Assembly (NCBI GenBank): GCA_934659425.1
Contig: CAKUHU010000003.1
Coordinates: 1 to 64,000, forward strand
Length of the DNA stretch: 64,000 nt
Source: an uncultured Oscillospiraceae bacterium
GTDB lineage: Bacteria; Bacillota; Clostridia; Oscillospirales; Oscillospiraceae
Direction of reading: 5' to 3'
Each line of letters starts with the position of its first letter. Position 1 is the first letter of the stretch. A model generated the notes under the pieces. That model saw only the letters and a list, made by a program, of their open reading frames with translations. It searched no databases and was not told where the DNA came from. The translations under genes and the position numbers were made by a program. Below, piece after piece: positions 44,592-53,519 of the stretch.

Positions 44592-45197
44592 ATGGGCAAA
44601 CGGCAGGCATTGGCGGAATTTCACCGGGGCTCGATCCTGGCCGCGGCGGAACGTCTCTTTTCCGAAAGAGGAGTGGACCGCACTACCATGGACAACATCG
44701 CCCGAGAGGCCGAATACAGCAAGGCTACTCTCTATGTATATTTTCAGAGCAAAGAAGAGATTGTGGGGGCCATTCTCCTCAATGGCTTGATTATGCTGAA
44801 AAAGAGAGTCCATCAGGCCATTGAAAAGCATGAGGGGTGGCCTGCCGCTTATAACGGGGTTTGTCGAGCAATTTTAGATTTCTATAAGGAGAATCCCAGC
44901 GCTTATGAAGCGGTGATGGGAGGAAATTATACCGGAGCGGGGAAAGCCAAGACAGAGCAGGATATCCGCCGGGTAACGGAGGAGTTCTGTCAGGAATTGG
45001 CCGACTTCCTGGCTAAGGGTATCCCGGCAGGGGAGAACCAGATGGGGACAGTGATCTTTTTCTGGGCCAGCATTTCCGGAATGATCCACATGGCCGAGCA
45101 CGGAGAAGCCTTTTTGATGTCGCAGACGGGAAAAGGACGCGAAGAATTTTTGGAAGATGGATTCCAAATGATTCTCCGGGCCATCGAGGGAAAATAG
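44592..45197 (+). CDS. TetR-family transcriptional regulator
   Basis: 201-residue TetR repressor. The helix-turn-helix region is ILAAAERLFSERGVDRTTMD then YSKATLYVYFQSKEEIV. The C-terminal domain has no recognised ligand. The start at 44592 lies 8 bases after AGGGAG; the ATG at 44586 is too close. It lies 96 bases after mgtE and may be an independent unit. It ends with TAG, which confirms that TAG terminates in this genome. Confidence 0.88.
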   Translation: MGKRQALAEFHRGSILAAAERLFSERGVDRTTMDNIAREAEYSKATLYVYFQSKEEIVGAILLNGLIMLKKRVHQAIEKHEGWPAAYNGVCRAILDFYKENPSAYEAVMGGNYTGAGKAKTEQDIRRVTEEFCQELADFLAKGIPAGENQMGTVIFFWASISGMIHMAEHGEAFLMSQTGKGREEFLEDGFQMILRAIEGK

Positions 45198-45218
45198 GCG
45201 GGATATGAAATGAAGACA

Positions 45219-45251
45219 GGGGGGCCGGAAGCGATTCGGCTCCCCTTTTTT
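45219..45251 (+). terminator. Intrinsic terminator of the TetR gene
   Basis: GC-rich imperfect stem (about 45219-45244) followed by TTTTTT. Confidence 0.75.
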
Positions 45252-45258
45252 GAAAATG

Positions 45259-45292
45259 AAAATGGCTGGTGACTTTCGTCACCAGCCATTTT
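45259..45292 (-). terminator. Intrinsic terminator of rplJ-rplL
   Basis: Perfect 15-bp stem (45259-45273 with 45278-45292), loop of four bases, with CATTTTC following on the minus strand. Confidence 0.85.
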
Positions 45293-45324
45293 ATGTTACA
45301 GGAAATGAATGGGGAGAGCAAAAC

Positions 45325-45699
45325 TTACTTCAGCTCGACCTTGGCGCCGACCTCTTCCAGCTTCTTCTTCAGCTCCTCGGCCTCGTCCTTGCTGACGCCT
45401 TCCTTGATGGCCTTGGGAGCAGCCTCAACAACAGCCTTGGCTTCGCCCAGGCCCAGGCCGGTGATCTCACGGACAACCTTGATGACCTTGATCTTCTCAG
45501 CGCCGATGTCGGCCAGGACCACGTCAAACTCAGTCTTCTCCTCCACAGGGGCGGCAGCGCCGGCGCCGGCGGCAGGAGCGGCCATAGCGGCGGCGGAAAC
45601 GCCAAACTCCTCCTCCAGAGCCTTTACCAGGTCGTTCAGCTCCAGAACGGTCAGGGACTTCACTTCTTCGATCAAAGCGGTAATCTTCTCGCTAGCCAT
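45325..45699 (-). CDS. rplL: 50S ribosomal protein L7/L12
   Basis: 124 residues. The N-terminal dimerisation helix ([17 protein letters not shown]), an Ala-rich hinge ([10 protein letters not shown]) and the C-terminal domain that contacts elongation factors ([20 protein letters not shown]) are all present. Forms the stalk with L10. It follows rplJ by 39 bases. Confidence 0.98.
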   Translation of the reverse strand: MASEKITALIEEVKSLTVLELNDLVKALEEEFGVSAAAMAAPAAGAGAAAPVEEKTEFDVVLADIGAEKIKVIKVVREITGLGLGEAKAVVEAAPKAIKEGVSKDEAEELKKKLEEVGAKVELK

Positions 45700-45738
45700 A
45701 ATAGTATACCTCCTAAATTGTGGTTTGAATGGATATGT

Positions 45739-46284
45739 TTATTCAGCGGGGGTCTCAGCAGGAGCAGCTTCCTCTTCGGCGGGGACGCCGTCCTTTTCGG
45801 CGATAGCCTTGATGACGATGGCCAAGCTGGTGATGGGGGAGAGCATCATACCAAGCACCTGGCCCAGCAGGACCTCCTTAGAGGGCAGCTCAGCCAGTGC
45901 AGAGATGTCATCCAAAGGCAGTACCTTGCCGTCCATAAAGCCGGCCTTGATGACGAACCTGTTTTCGCCCAGTCCCTTGGCGAATTTGTGGATCACACGC
46001 ATGGGGGCGATGGGGTCATCCTTGCTGACAGCAAGAGAAGTGGTGCCGTGAAGCACGTCATCCAGCTCGCTCAGTCCGGCGTCGTCCAGAGCGCGGCGGA
46101 CCAAGGTGTTCTTTACCACGGAATACTCCACGTTGGCTTTGCGAAGCTCATTACGAAGCTGGGTGTCTTCAGACACGGTGATGCCTTCGTAATTCACCAG
46201 CACGCCGCTGGCGGAGGTTTTCAGGGTGTCGACCAGCCCGGCCACGATAGCCTGCTTCTCACTCAGAACCTTTGCGTTAGGCAT
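45739..46284 (-). CDS. rplJ: 50S ribosomal protein L10
   Basis: 181 residues. The N-terminal rRNA-binding domain contains ASGVLVNYEGITV and YSVVKNTLVRRA, and the C-terminal helix that holds L7/L12 dimers is Ala/Glu-rich. First gene of its operon, downstream of an L10 leader, so synthesis is expected to be controlled by the L10-(L12)4 complex binding its own mRNA. Confidence 0.97.
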   Translation of the reverse strand: MPNAKVLSEKQAIVAGLVDTLKTSASGVLVNYEGITVSEDTQLRNELRKANVEYSVVKNTLVRRALDDAGLSELDDVLHGTTSLAVSKDDPIAPMRVIHKFAKGLGENRFVIKAGFMDGKVLPLDDISALAELPSKEVLLGQVLGMMLSPITSLAIVIKAIAEKDGVPAEEEAAPAETPAE

Positions 46285-46295
46285 ATTGGGAATTC

Positions 46296-46468
46296 ACCTC
46301 CAGAGTTTTTGAATGGCGGCGGCTTCCTCTGTCGAAAAGACAAAAGAAAATGCCGCTTTCGTGTCCAATTGCACGAAAACAGCACAAAACAAATCTTGAT
46401 CGGCTGCATTCTCGGCGGGGGACGAAAGTCGTTATGGCCGAAAGCCGCCCGCTGTCTTTGAACACGAA
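46296..46468 (-). ncRNA. L10 leader (ribosomal protein autoregulatory RNA)
   Basis: The leader between the rplJ promoter and start codon contains on the minus strand CAAAGACAGCGGGCG, a GGC..GGCC hairpin and CCCGCCGAGA. That is the conserved core of L10 leaders in Firmicutes, as I remember it. A T-rich segment before the start codon may be part of an attenuator. Exact limits are uncertain. Confidence 0.75.
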
Positions 46469-46472
46469 AAGT

Positions 46473-46501
46473 AATATATCACCCCTGGGGGATTTTGTCA
46501 A
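46473..46501 (-). promoter_or_regulatory. Sigma-A promoter of rplJ-rplL, inside a hairpin
   Basis: On the minus strand TTGACA (46501-46496), 17-bp spacer, TATATT (46478-46473). A 16-bp near-perfect inverted repeat (about 46482-46517) spans the -35 element and may act as terminator for the upstream rplA transcript. Confidence 0.8.
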
Positions 46502-46549
46502 GCAAAACCCCCCAGGGAAATATATTTTTTGAAAGAAATAGAGCGTTTC

Positions 46550-47242
46550 TTACACGAATTTCGCAGCGTTGAGCTTTACGCCGGGGCCCATGGTGGAGGC
46601 GGCGACGCAGCTCTTGACATAGGTGCCCTTGGCGGCGGAGGGCTTGGCCTTGACGATAGCACCCATGAGAGCGTTCAGGTTCTCAGAGAGCTTCTCAGGA
46701 CCAAAGGAGACCTTGCCGATGGGGCAGTGGATGATGTTGGTCTTGTCCAGACGGTACTCCACTTTACCGGCCTTGACCTCCTGAACGGCCTTGGCCACGT
46801 CAGGGGTGACAGTGCCCGCCTTGGGGGAGGGCATCAGGCCCTTGGGGCCCAGGACCTTACCGAGACGGCCCACCACGCCCATCATGTCAGGGCTGGCGAC
46901 CACCACGTCAAAGTCGAACCAGTTTTCCTTTTGGATCTTTTCCACCAAATCCAGTTCACCCACGTAATCGGCACCCGCCTCTTTCGCAGCGTCAGCCTTG
47001 TCACCCTTGGCGAAGACCAGCACCCGCTGGGTCTTGCCGGTGCCGTGGGGAAGAACGATAGCGCCGCGGACCTGCTGGTCAGCATGACGGGAGTCGACAC
47101 CCAGCTTTACATGGAGTTCCACAGTTTCATCGAATTTAGCGGGGGCGGCCTTGACTACCAGGTCCATGGCCTCCATCACATCGTAAGCGGCGCTCTTGTC
47201 GATGAGCTTGGCGCCGTTCTGGTATTTCTTACCTCTAAACAT
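46550..47242 (-). CDS. rplA: 50S ribosomal protein L1
   Basis: 230 residues. Contains the L1 signature around [19 protein letters not shown] and [15 protein letters not shown]. Binds 23S rRNA at the exit-tRNA stalk and represses its own operon in many bacteria. It follows rplK by 19 bases. Confidence 0.97.
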   Translation of the reverse strand: MFRGKKYQNGAKLIDKSAAYDVMEAMDLVVKAAPAKFDETVELHVKLGVDSRHADQQVRGAIVLPHGTGKTQRVLVFAKGDKADAAKEAGADYVGELDLVEKIQKENWFDFDVVVASPDMMGVVGRLGKVLGPKGLMPSPKAGTVTPDVAKAVQEVKAGKVEYRLDKTNIIHCPIGKVSFGPEKLSENLNALMGAIVKAKPSAAKGTYVKSCVAASTMGPGVKLNAAKFV

Positions 47243-47261
47243 ATCTGCTTACCTCCTTGCC

Positions 47262-47687
47262 TTAGTCGCCCACCACGACGCCCATGGAGCGGGCGGTGCC
47301 GGCAATCATGCTCATAGCGGCCTCGATGCTGGCAGCGTTGAGGTCAGGCATCTTGGTTTCAGCAATTTTGCGAATGTCTTCCTTGCTGATGGTGGCGACC
47401 TTCTCCTTGTTGGGCACGCCAGACGCCTTGTCCAAGCCGCAGGCCTTCTTGATAAGAACGGCGGCGGGGGGAGTCTTGGTAATGAAGGAGAAAGAGCGGT
47501 CGGCGTAGACGGTGATGACCACAGGGATCAGGAGACCGCCTTCGTTCTTGGTCCGCTCGTTGAACTCTTTGGTAAATGCGGCGATGTTGATGCCATGCTG
47601 GCCAAGGGCGGGGCCCACAGGGGGGGCGGGAGTTGCCTTGCCGGCGGGGATCTGCAGTTTCACGTAACCGGTGATTTTCTGTGCCAT
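47262..47687 (-). CDS. rplK: 50S ribosomal protein L11
   Basis: 141 residues. The N-domain begins [20 protein letters not shown] and has [14 protein letters not shown], and the C-domain has the L11 rRNA-binding motif with [13 protein letters not shown] at the end. Start at 47687, 11 bases after AGGAGG; a GTG four codons upstream abuts that site. The 178-base gap to nusG holds a small GC-rich hairpin (near 47830-47845) of unknown role. Confidence 0.96.
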   Translation of the reverse strand: MAQKITGYVKLQIPAGKATPAPPVGPALGQHGINIAAFTKEFNERTKNEGGLLIPVVITVYADRSFSFITKTPPAAVLIKKACGLDKASGVPNKEKVATISKEDIRKIAETKMPDLNAASIEAAMSMIAGTARSMGVVVGD

Positions 47688-47876
47688 TTGAAACAGCACC
47701 TCCTACTGAAATGTGGTATGGACGGGACCATTTTTGGTCCCTCCCACTTCGTTGGCACAAGCTTTGCCTTTTGCTTCCCGCTGCCGGAAAGCTCTCTTGT
47801 GCTGCTGTGCCTTCTCTCTCCGCGGGCCCTGCCGTGCAGGGCTTGCGGGAACCCCTAAAGGGGGGATCTTGCTTTC

Positions 47877-48398
47877 TTAATCTTGGACCGGTTCGACCTG
47901 GTCCAGCTCCAACTCGACGGGAGTTTCCCGGCCAAACATGGAGACGACCACACGGACCTTGTTGTGATCCATGTCGATCTCCTCCACCGTGCCGATGAAG
48001 GATTCCAGGGCGCCATCGGTAATCTTTACGCTGTCGCCCATGCTGTAGTTGACGACCACTTCATGCTTCTCCACGCCCAGCGCGGCGATCTCATCATCGG
48101 TCAGGGGGATGGCCTTGCTGCCTGATCCCACGAAGCCGGTGGCGCCGCGGATGTTGCGGACCAAGTGCCAGGTGTCATCAGTGAGGACCATCTTCACCAA
48201 TACATAGCCGGGGAAGACTTTGCGTTCCACCGTCTTAGGGCCGTTATCGGTGATCTCGGTGACGGTCTCCATAGGGATGGTGGTTTCTTGAATCAAGTCG
48301 CGCATACCCCGGTTTTCCACGGCTTTTTCGATGCTGGCAGCCACCGTGTTCTCATAACCGGAATAGGTATGCACCACATACCATTTTGCCTCTTCCAT
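47877..48398 (-). CDS. nusG: Transcription termination/antitermination protein NusG
   Basis: 173 residues. NGN domain (KWYVVHTYSGYENTVAASIE) and C-terminal KOW domain (GDSVKITDGALESFIGTVEE). Binds RNA polymerase and links it to ribosomes or Rho. It follows secE by 10 bases. Confidence 0.97.
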   Translation of the reverse strand: MEEAKWYVVHTYSGYENTVAASIEKAVENRGMRDLIQETTIPMETVTEITDNGPKTVERKVFPGYVLVKMVLTDDTWHLVRNIRGATGFVGSGSKAIPLTDDEIAALGVEKHEVVVNYSMGDSVKITDGALESFIGTVEEIDMDHNKVRVVVSMFGRETPVELELDQVEPVQD

Positions 48399-48408
48399 CT
48401 GCAGTTCC

Positions 48409-48726
48409 TCAACCGGCCTGCTTAAAGAGACTGATCAATGCGCCCAAAACGCCGTCGGCCAGCTTATCGAAGATAAAAATGCACAGACCAACGACAACAC
48501 AGAAGGCCAAGACGATGAGGGTGTTGTTCAGGGTTTGCTTCCAGCTTGGCCACTGAACCTTTTTCAGCTCGGCCTTCATCTCCTTGAACCATTGTGCCAT
48601 ACGCTTGAACACGCCGGGCTTGGATTTCTTCTCCGACTTTTTTTCGGACTTCTTTTTCGCGGGAGCTGCGGGAGCCTCGGATTGGGCGGCAGCCTCCACC
48701 CGTTCCAGATTCTCGTTTTCAGCCAT
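48409..48726 (-). CDS. secE: Preprotein translocase subunit SecE
   Basis: 105 residues. The conserved amphipathic helix and membrane segment (KEMKAELKKVQWPSWKQ, then NTLIVLAFCVVVGLCIFIFD) identify SecE. An unusual Ala-rich and Lys/Ser-rich N-terminal tail (1-40) precedes it. Part of the SecYEG channel. Confidence 0.95.
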   Translation of the reverse strand: MAENENLERVEAAAQSEAPAAPAKKKSEKKSEKKSKPGVFKRMAQWFKEMKAELKKVQWPSWKQTLNNTLIVLAFCVVVGLCIFIFDKLADGVLGALISLFKQAG

Positions 48727-48781
48727 TCAGTGATACCCTTCTTTCTTGTGAGCCGTCATTTGTAATCGTAGGAAAGGCTCA

Positions 48782-48946
48782 TTACTTGGTCTCGGTGTGG
48801 ACCGTATGCTTCCTGCAGAAGGGGCAATACTTGTTCATCTCCAGACGGTCGGGGGTGTTTTTCTTGTTTTTCTTGGTGTTGTAGTTGCGCTGTTTGCACT
48901 CGTTGCAGCGTAGGGTGATCTTCACCCGGTTGCCAGCCTTTGCCAT
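48782..48946 (-). CDS. rpmG: 50S ribosomal protein L33
   Basis: 54 residues, translated by hand: begins [20 protein letters not shown] and ends [14 protein letters not shown]. Four Cys in two CxxC pairs mark the zinc-binding form of L33. Preceded by GGAGG. First gene of the rpmG-secE-nusG-rplK-rplA operon. Confidence 0.95.
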   Translation of the reverse strand: MAKAGNRVKITLRCNECKQRNYNTKKNKKNTPDRLEMNKYCPFCRKHTVHTETK

Positions 48947-49167
48947 GCTTCGGCACCTCCTTATTACTTGGCCGTTTCGGCATTAAAAAAGCCGGACCCA
49001 GCCTATTTGCCGGACCCAGCCGAAAAAGGCCCAAAGGCCTTCCTTGCTTGGTGTGGGGCCGGCATGATTGCCTCCCTATGACTTCCCTGAGGAAGGAGAG
49101 GGTTTTCATGCTCCGTCACACCGTAAAAACAGACATGAAAAGAAAAGCCCTTTTCATAGGTGATAGC

Positions 49168-49196
49168 ATTTTATCATGCCGGATAGGACAAGTCAA
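49168..49196 (-). promoter_or_regulatory. Sigma-A promoter of rpmG-secE-nusG-rplK-rplA
   Basis: On the minus strand TTGACT (49196-49191), 17-bp spacer, TAAAAT (49173-49168). The leader of about 215 bases contains a tandem duplication of GCCGGACCCAGCC (48990-49020). Confidence 0.8.
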
Positions 49197-49225
49197 GAAA
49201 AAAATGCTTTTCTTTTCCTATCCTT

Positions 49226-49258
49226 TTGACCTTTTTTGAAACTCGTCTCCTCTATAAT
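49226..49258 (+). promoter_or_regulatory. spoIIG-type promoter with 21-bp spacer
   Basis: TTGACC (49226-49231) and TATAAT (49253-49258) are 21 bp apart. In Bacillus subtilis the spoIIG promoter has a 22-bp spacer and depends on Spo0A-P. The TTTTTTGAAA segment at the start of the spacer may be a degenerate 0A box. Confidence 0.7.
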
Positions 49259-49280
49259 GGCCGGGTAAGGAGGGACGGGC

Positions 49281-50099
49281 ATGACAGTGGTATACATAGA
49301 TGAGGTATTTCTTCTCAATACCTTGGTGGATTATCTCCTGCTGCTCGCCTCAGCAAAGCTGGCGGGGGAGGTTTTGCATCGGGGGCGGATGGCGCTGGCG
49401 GCCGTGCTGGGCGGGCTCTATTCGGCGGCGGTGTTTCTGCCGGGCTGGTTTTTTCTGAATGCCGCCTTGTGTAAGCTGGCCTGCGCAGTGGGGATGACGC
49501 TGATTGCTTTTGGCGGCTCGAAGCGGCTCATCCGGGTGAGCTTGGTGTTTTTGGGGACCTCCGCTGCCTTTGGAGGAGGTGTACTGGCCCTTCAGCTCCT
49601 CTCTGGAAGCGGCGCAGTGCTGGATCTGAGGACCACCCTCTTAGCGGCGGCGGGATGCTATGTGTTCCTCACCCTCATTTTTCGCCGCACGGCACAGCAT
49701 GGGGGCCGGGAGTTGGCGCCAGCAGAACTGGAGCTGGGAGGCCGACGATGCAGGCTGACCGCCTTGATCGACACGGGCAATACCCTCACGGACCCCGCCA
49801 CCGGGAGGCCTGTGATGGTGGCGGAGGGAGAGAAGCTGACGGCACTTTTTCCGCCGGGGGAAGGCCCCAGCTTGTCGGAACTGGCCGATCCGGTGAGCGC
49901 GATGGAACACCGCCGGGGGGAAAAGCGGCGGTGGCGGCTGATTCCATACCAGGCGGTAGGGCTCTCCTACGCGCTTTTGCTGGCGATAAAAGTAGACCGG
50001 GCTAGAGTGGGGGGAGAGGATTATGGTCCGATTCTGGTGGCATTGGCACCGGGGAGGCTGTCTGACGGCGGAGGATATAACGCCCTGATTGGCGCGTAA
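49281..50099 (+). CDS. spoIIGA: Sigma-E processing peptidase SpoIIGA
   Basis: 272 residues. The N-terminal half has five hydrophobic segments starting TVVYIDEVFLLNTLVDYLLL, the family hallmark. The C-terminal half is an aspartic protease domain with LIDTGNTLTDP as active site. It cleaves the pro-sequence of sigma-E in the mother cell after a signal from the forespore. Start after GGAGGG. It lies 22 bases before sigE, its substrate. Confidence 0.96.
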   Translation: MTVVYIDEVFLLNTLVDYLLLLASAKLAGEVLHRGRMALAAVLGGLYSAAVFLPGWFFLNAALCKLACAVGMTLIAFGGSKRLIRVSLVFLGTSAAFGGGVLALQLLSGSGAVLDLRTTLLAAAGCYVFLTLIFRRTAQHGGRELAPAELELGGRRCRLTALIDTGNTLTDPATGRPVMVAEGEKLTALFPPGEGPSLSELADPVSAMEHRRGEKRRWRLIPYQAVGLSYALLLAIKVDRARVGGEDYGPILVALAPGRLSDGGGYNALIGA

Positions 50100-50121
50100 A
50101 TGAGGAAAGGGAGGGAACGAT

Positions 50122-50844
50122 ATGGGGGAGAAATTTCGGCGGGCCTGGTGGAGGCTTCAAGCTTTATTAGCCCGCTGGGGCGTGGCTTTGCCGGGCAAAA
50201 TCATGTATATCGGCGGCAGCGATACCCTGCCGCCGCCTCTGAAGCGGGAGGAAGAGAGTGTGCTCATCGCCCGGTTGTCGGAGGGAGACGAGGGGGCCAA
50301 GAGCATGCTGATCGAACGGAATCTGCGCTTGGTAGTCTATATTGCCAAGCGCTTTGAGAATACGGGGATCAACATTGAAGATCTGATCTCCATTGGGAGC
50401 ATTGGCTTGATCAAGGCGGTCAGCACTTACAAAGCGGAGAAAAACATCAAATTGGCCACCTATGCCTCCCGGTGTATTGAAAATGAGATCTTGATGCACC
50501 TGCGAAAGACCTCTAACCAGCGGGGAGAGGTCTCCTTTGATGAACCGTTGAATACGGACTGGGACGGCAACGAGCTGCTGCTCTCCGACATCCTGGGCAC
50601 GGAGGGGGATGTGGTCATGAAGCCCCTGGAGGAGGACGTGGACCGCCAGCTCCTCTCCAAAGCGATGGACCGCCTGGAGGAGCGGGAGCGGGTCATCATC
50701 ACCCTTCGCTTTGGGCTGAACGGCCAGCAGGAACGGACCCAAAAAGAGGTGGCTGATATGCTGGGCATCTCTCAGTCCTACATCTCTCGGTTGGAAAAGC
50801 GGATCATCCAGCGGCTCAAACGGGAAATGCTGAAGATGATGTAG
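50122..50844 (+). CDS. sigE: Sporulation sigma factor sigma-E (pro-form)
   Basis: 240 residues. The N-terminal pro-sequence (about 30 residues) precedes [12 protein letters not shown], which matches the pro-sigma-E cleavage region. Region 2 has [16 protein letters not shown] and region 4 has a helix-turn-helix ([19 protein letters not shown]). Drives mother-cell gene expression. Ends in TAG. Confidence 0.97.
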   Translation: MGEKFRRAWWRLQALLARWGVALPGKIMYIGGSDTLPPPLKREEESVLIARLSEGDEGAKSMLIERNLRLVVYIAKRFENTGINIEDLISIGSIGLIKAVSTYKAEKNIKLATYASRCIENEILMHLRKTSNQRGEVSFDEPLNTDWDGNELLLSDILGTEGDVVMKPLEEDVDRQLLSKAMDRLEERERVIITLRFGLNGQQERTQKEVADMLGISQSYISRLEKRIIQRLKREMLKMM

Positions 50845-50849
50845 CTATA

Positions 50850-51038
50850 TCAGTCCCAATTTCCACTGTACAGCCCAGCTCTGCGGGGATCGCATTTCAG
50901 AATCACCATGGTCCACTCAGCGTGTTCCGTATGCTCTGGGCCTGGGGCATATATGGCGGCGGACATTTTTCCCCGCACAGGGTGGCGGTCCCATTGCCAC
51001 TCCAACTTATAGTTGTGCGCAGCGCCTGGTTTTGCCAT
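50850..51038 (-). CDS. Small hypothetical protein
   Basis: 62 residues, starting MAKPGAAHNYKLEWQWDRH, with a possible GGGGA site upstream. Trp- and His-rich, no known family. It converges on sigE (5-base gap). It could be a chance frame; the rest of 50845-51207 contains only the CarD promoter (TATAAT at about 51166-51171). Confidence 0.3.
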   Translation of the reverse strand: MAKPGAAHNYKLEWQWDRHPVRGKMSAAIYAPGPEHTEHAEWTMVILKCDPRRAGLYSGNWD

Positions 51039-51213
51039 CAAGTATTCCCCTAACCATGGATAACAGTTTATAGAAATTTCCCCCTTTTTTTGACAGTTTA
51101 TCATATGAAAGCGGCAAGTGTCCCCAGGAGGAAAAGTTTTGCTTACATGGAAATAAAAAACTGTGATATAATATCAGTTAGAATAAAAGGTAGATAAGGT
51201 AGATGAGGTGAGA

Positions 51214-51738
51214 ATGATGTTTCAGCCGGGAGATTTCGTGGTTTATGGCAGGATGGGAGTCTGTCAGGTGGAGCGTATCGAACACCGAAAGGACGGACAG
51301 GATTTTTATGCACTTATGCCTCGTTACCAAAACTGTAGCATTTTGACACCGGTAAACGGCAAAGTTTTCATGCGCCCTGTCATTTCCAGGGAAGAGGCGG
51401 AACGGCTCATCGACCTGATCCCCACCATGGAGGTGGAGCCCTGCGAGAGCAAGGTGCTGCGGAAACTGACAGAGCACTATCAGGCTTCCATCGCCACCCA
51501 TGACTGCCGGGATTTGGTGGAGCTGACCATGTCGATCTACGCCAAGAAAAAGATGGTGGAGAAAGAGAAACGGAAATTTGGGGCCGTAGACGAGCGGTTC
51601 ATGCGGGAGGGAGAGGCGCTGCTCTTCGGTGAACTGGCTGTGGCCCTGGATATTCTGGTGGAGGAGGTCCCCGGATATATCAGTAGCCGGCTGGAGGCAC
51701 AGGATGAGGGAAAGGCCGAGGCGGTTGCGGAGACCTAA
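51214..51738 (+). CDS. CarD-family transcriptional regulator
   Basis: 174 residues. The N-terminal CarD/CdnL/TRCF RNA polymerase-interacting domain is MMFQPGDFVVYGRMGVCQVE and LMPRYQNCSILTPV. The C-terminal helical domain binds promoter DNA near the -10 element in homologues. Family members stabilise open complexes at rRNA and other promoters. Monocistronic. Confidence 0.88.
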   Translation: MMFQPGDFVVYGRMGVCQVERIEHRKDGQDFYALMPRYQNCSILTPVNGKVFMRPVISREEAERLIDLIPTMEVEPCESKVLRKLTEHYQASIATHDCRDLVELTMSIYAKKKMVEKEKRKFGAVDERFMREGEALLFGELAVALDILVEEVPGYISSRLEAQDEGKAEAVAET

Positions 51739-51761
51739 CTTGTGTAAAAACGGGAAAAACC

Positions 51762-51790
51762 TTGCAAACAGGGTCCATATCGTGTAAACT
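51762..51790 (+). promoter_or_regulatory. Sigma-A promoter of the peptide/nickel-type ABC operon
   Basis: TTGCAA (51762-51767), 17-bp spacer, TAAACT (51785-51790). The leader of about 140 bases holds two small hairpins, GGGCGG..CCGCCC near 51875-51894 and CCCCTTAGAGGGG at 51903-51915, the latter just before the ribosome site. Confidence 0.6.
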
Positions 51791-51938
51791 ACAACCTTGT
51801 GAGAGGTCCACTCACTTCAGAGGGGCCATCTTACAAGGTTCTCTATTACAATTGAATAGAGCCGAAAATTCTGCCGGGCGGGCAGCATCCGCCCAACATT
51901 GACCCCTTAGAGGGGCAGTGATGAAAGGAAGGACCGAC

Positions 51939-53471
51939 ATGAACAGACGCACGATTGCAGGGCTCTTATCGGCAAGCCTTTTGGCAGCCCTCCTCAGCGG
52001 ATGCGGAGGAGACACTGCGGAGGAGAGCAAGGGGCCGGACAGCGCCGAGCCCCGGGCAAATGAGATCACTGTGGGGATCGCCCAGGATCTTGATGACAGT
52101 CTTGACCCCCACCTGGCGGTGGCGGCAGGAACCAAGGAAGTCATGTTCAACGTGTTTGAAGGGCTGATGAAGCCCACTCCGGAAGGAGATCTGGTTCCCG
52201 CCATTGCCGAAGATTATACGGTTTCCGAAGACCGGACTGCCTACACCTTCACATTGAGGGATGGGGTGAAGTTCCACAACGGGGATACGGTGAGTGCGGA
52301 GGACGTGGTCTATTCCATTTCCCGCTGCGCCGACACCTCTGAGGGCGAGCCTCTGGTGGAGGCGTTTTCTGTTATCCAATCGGTGGAGTCCCCGGATGAA
52401 AAGACAGTAGTCATCACCATCAGTGAACCCAGCAACGAGTTTATCTCTTACATGACTACGGCGATCCTGCCTGCAGATTACGACCAGCAGGACACTGCCC
52501 CTGTGGGCACCGGGCCGTTCAAGTTTGTGTCCCGTGCCGCCCAGGAGTCCATCGTGTTGGAGAAGTTTGATGAGTATTGGGGTACCCCTGCCTACCTGGA
52601 TAAGGTGACCTATAAGGTCATTGAGAACGCGGACAGCATCATGATGAGCCTCCAGGGCGGGGCCATCGACCTGTTTGCCCATTTGACCAGCACCCAGGTG
52701 GCCCAGCTGGGCGACGATTTTTATGTGGACGAGGGTACCATGAATCTGGTCCAGGCCATGTATCTGAATAACGCGGAGGCCCCCTTTGATGATGTCCGGG
52801 TCCGGCAGGCGCTCTGTTATGCTGTGGATAAGCAGGGCATCATTGATTGGGCCTTTGATGGCTATGGCAGTCCCATCGGCTCCAGCATGTATCCCGCCTT
52901 CGGCAAGTATTTTGATGACAGCCTGACCGACTATTACACCAAGGATGTGGAGAAGGCCAAGAGCCTGCTGGCGGAAGCCGGCTATCCGGAAGGCTTTGAG
53001 ATGACCATTACAGTCCCTTCCAACTATCAGCCCCATATTGACACCGCCGAGGTGCTGGTGGAGCAGCTGAAGGAGATCAATGTCAACGCCAAGATAGAGC
53101 TGGTGGAGTGGGGCACTTGGGTGTCCGACGTATATATCGGTCGGCAGTTCCAGTCCACTGTGGTGGGGGTGGACGCCTCCAATATGACTGCCCGTGCCCT
53201 GCTGGAGCGGTTCACCTCCGACTATGCGAATAATTTTATTAACTATAATAATGCCGACTATGACGCTCTGTTCCAGAAGGCGCTAATGACCTATGACGAT
53301 GCCGAGCAGACCGCCATTTACAAGGCGATGGAGAAGAACCTGACGGAAAATGCCGCCAATGTCTACATCCAGGATATGGCCGACCTGGTGGCTGTCCGTA
53401 AGGGATTGGAGGGCCTGAATTTCTACCCCATTTACGTTCTGGATCTGTCCACGGTCCGCTGGGCGGAGTAA
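51939..53471 (+). CDS. ABC transporter substrate-binding lipoprotein (SBP_bac_5, peptide/nickel type)
   Basis: 510 residues. Lipoprotein signal with lipobox LLSGC (Cys22). Family 5 solute-binding fold: LDPHLAVAAGTKEVMFNVFE, YTFTLRDGVKFHNGDTVSAE and APFDDVRVRQALCYAVDK are the usual landmarks. It captures oligopeptides, dipeptides or a nickel chelate outside the cell. Start after AAGGAAGG. First gene of a five-gene operon; substrate unknown. Confidence 0.94.
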   Translation: MNRRTIAGLLSASLLAALLSGCGGDTAEESKGPDSAEPRANEITVGIAQDLDDSLDPHLAVAAGTKEVMFNVFEGLMKPTPEGDLVPAIAEDYTVSEDRTAYTFTLRDGVKFHNGDTVSAEDVVYSISRCADTSEGEPLVEAFSVIQSVESPDEKTVVITISEPSNEFISYMTTAILPADYDQQDTAPVGTGPFKFVSRAAQESIVLEKFDEYWGTPAYLDKVTYKVIENADSIMMSLQGGAIDLFAHLTSTQVAQLGDDFYVDEGTMNLVQAMYLNNAEAPFDDVRVRQALCYAVDKQGIIDWAFDGYGSPIGSSMYPAFGKYFDDSLTDYYTKDVEKAKSLLAEAGYPEGFEMTITVPSNYQPHIDTAEVLVEQLKEINVNAKIELVEWGTWVSDVYIGRQFQSTVVGVDASNMTARALLERFTSDYANNFINYNNADYDALFQKALMTYDDAEQTAIYKAMEKNLTENAANVYIQDMADLVAVRKGLEGLNFYPIYVLDLSTVRWAE

Positions 53472-53519
53472 TATGACAAGCGGCTGTTTTGCCGCTTACC
53501 CGGAAAGGGGATGGTGATC

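Noticed and set aside
43353-50844. Reassignment of TAG to Gln in this genome
   Set aside because: The TetR gene (ends 45197) and sigE (ends 50844) use TAG as their natural stop.
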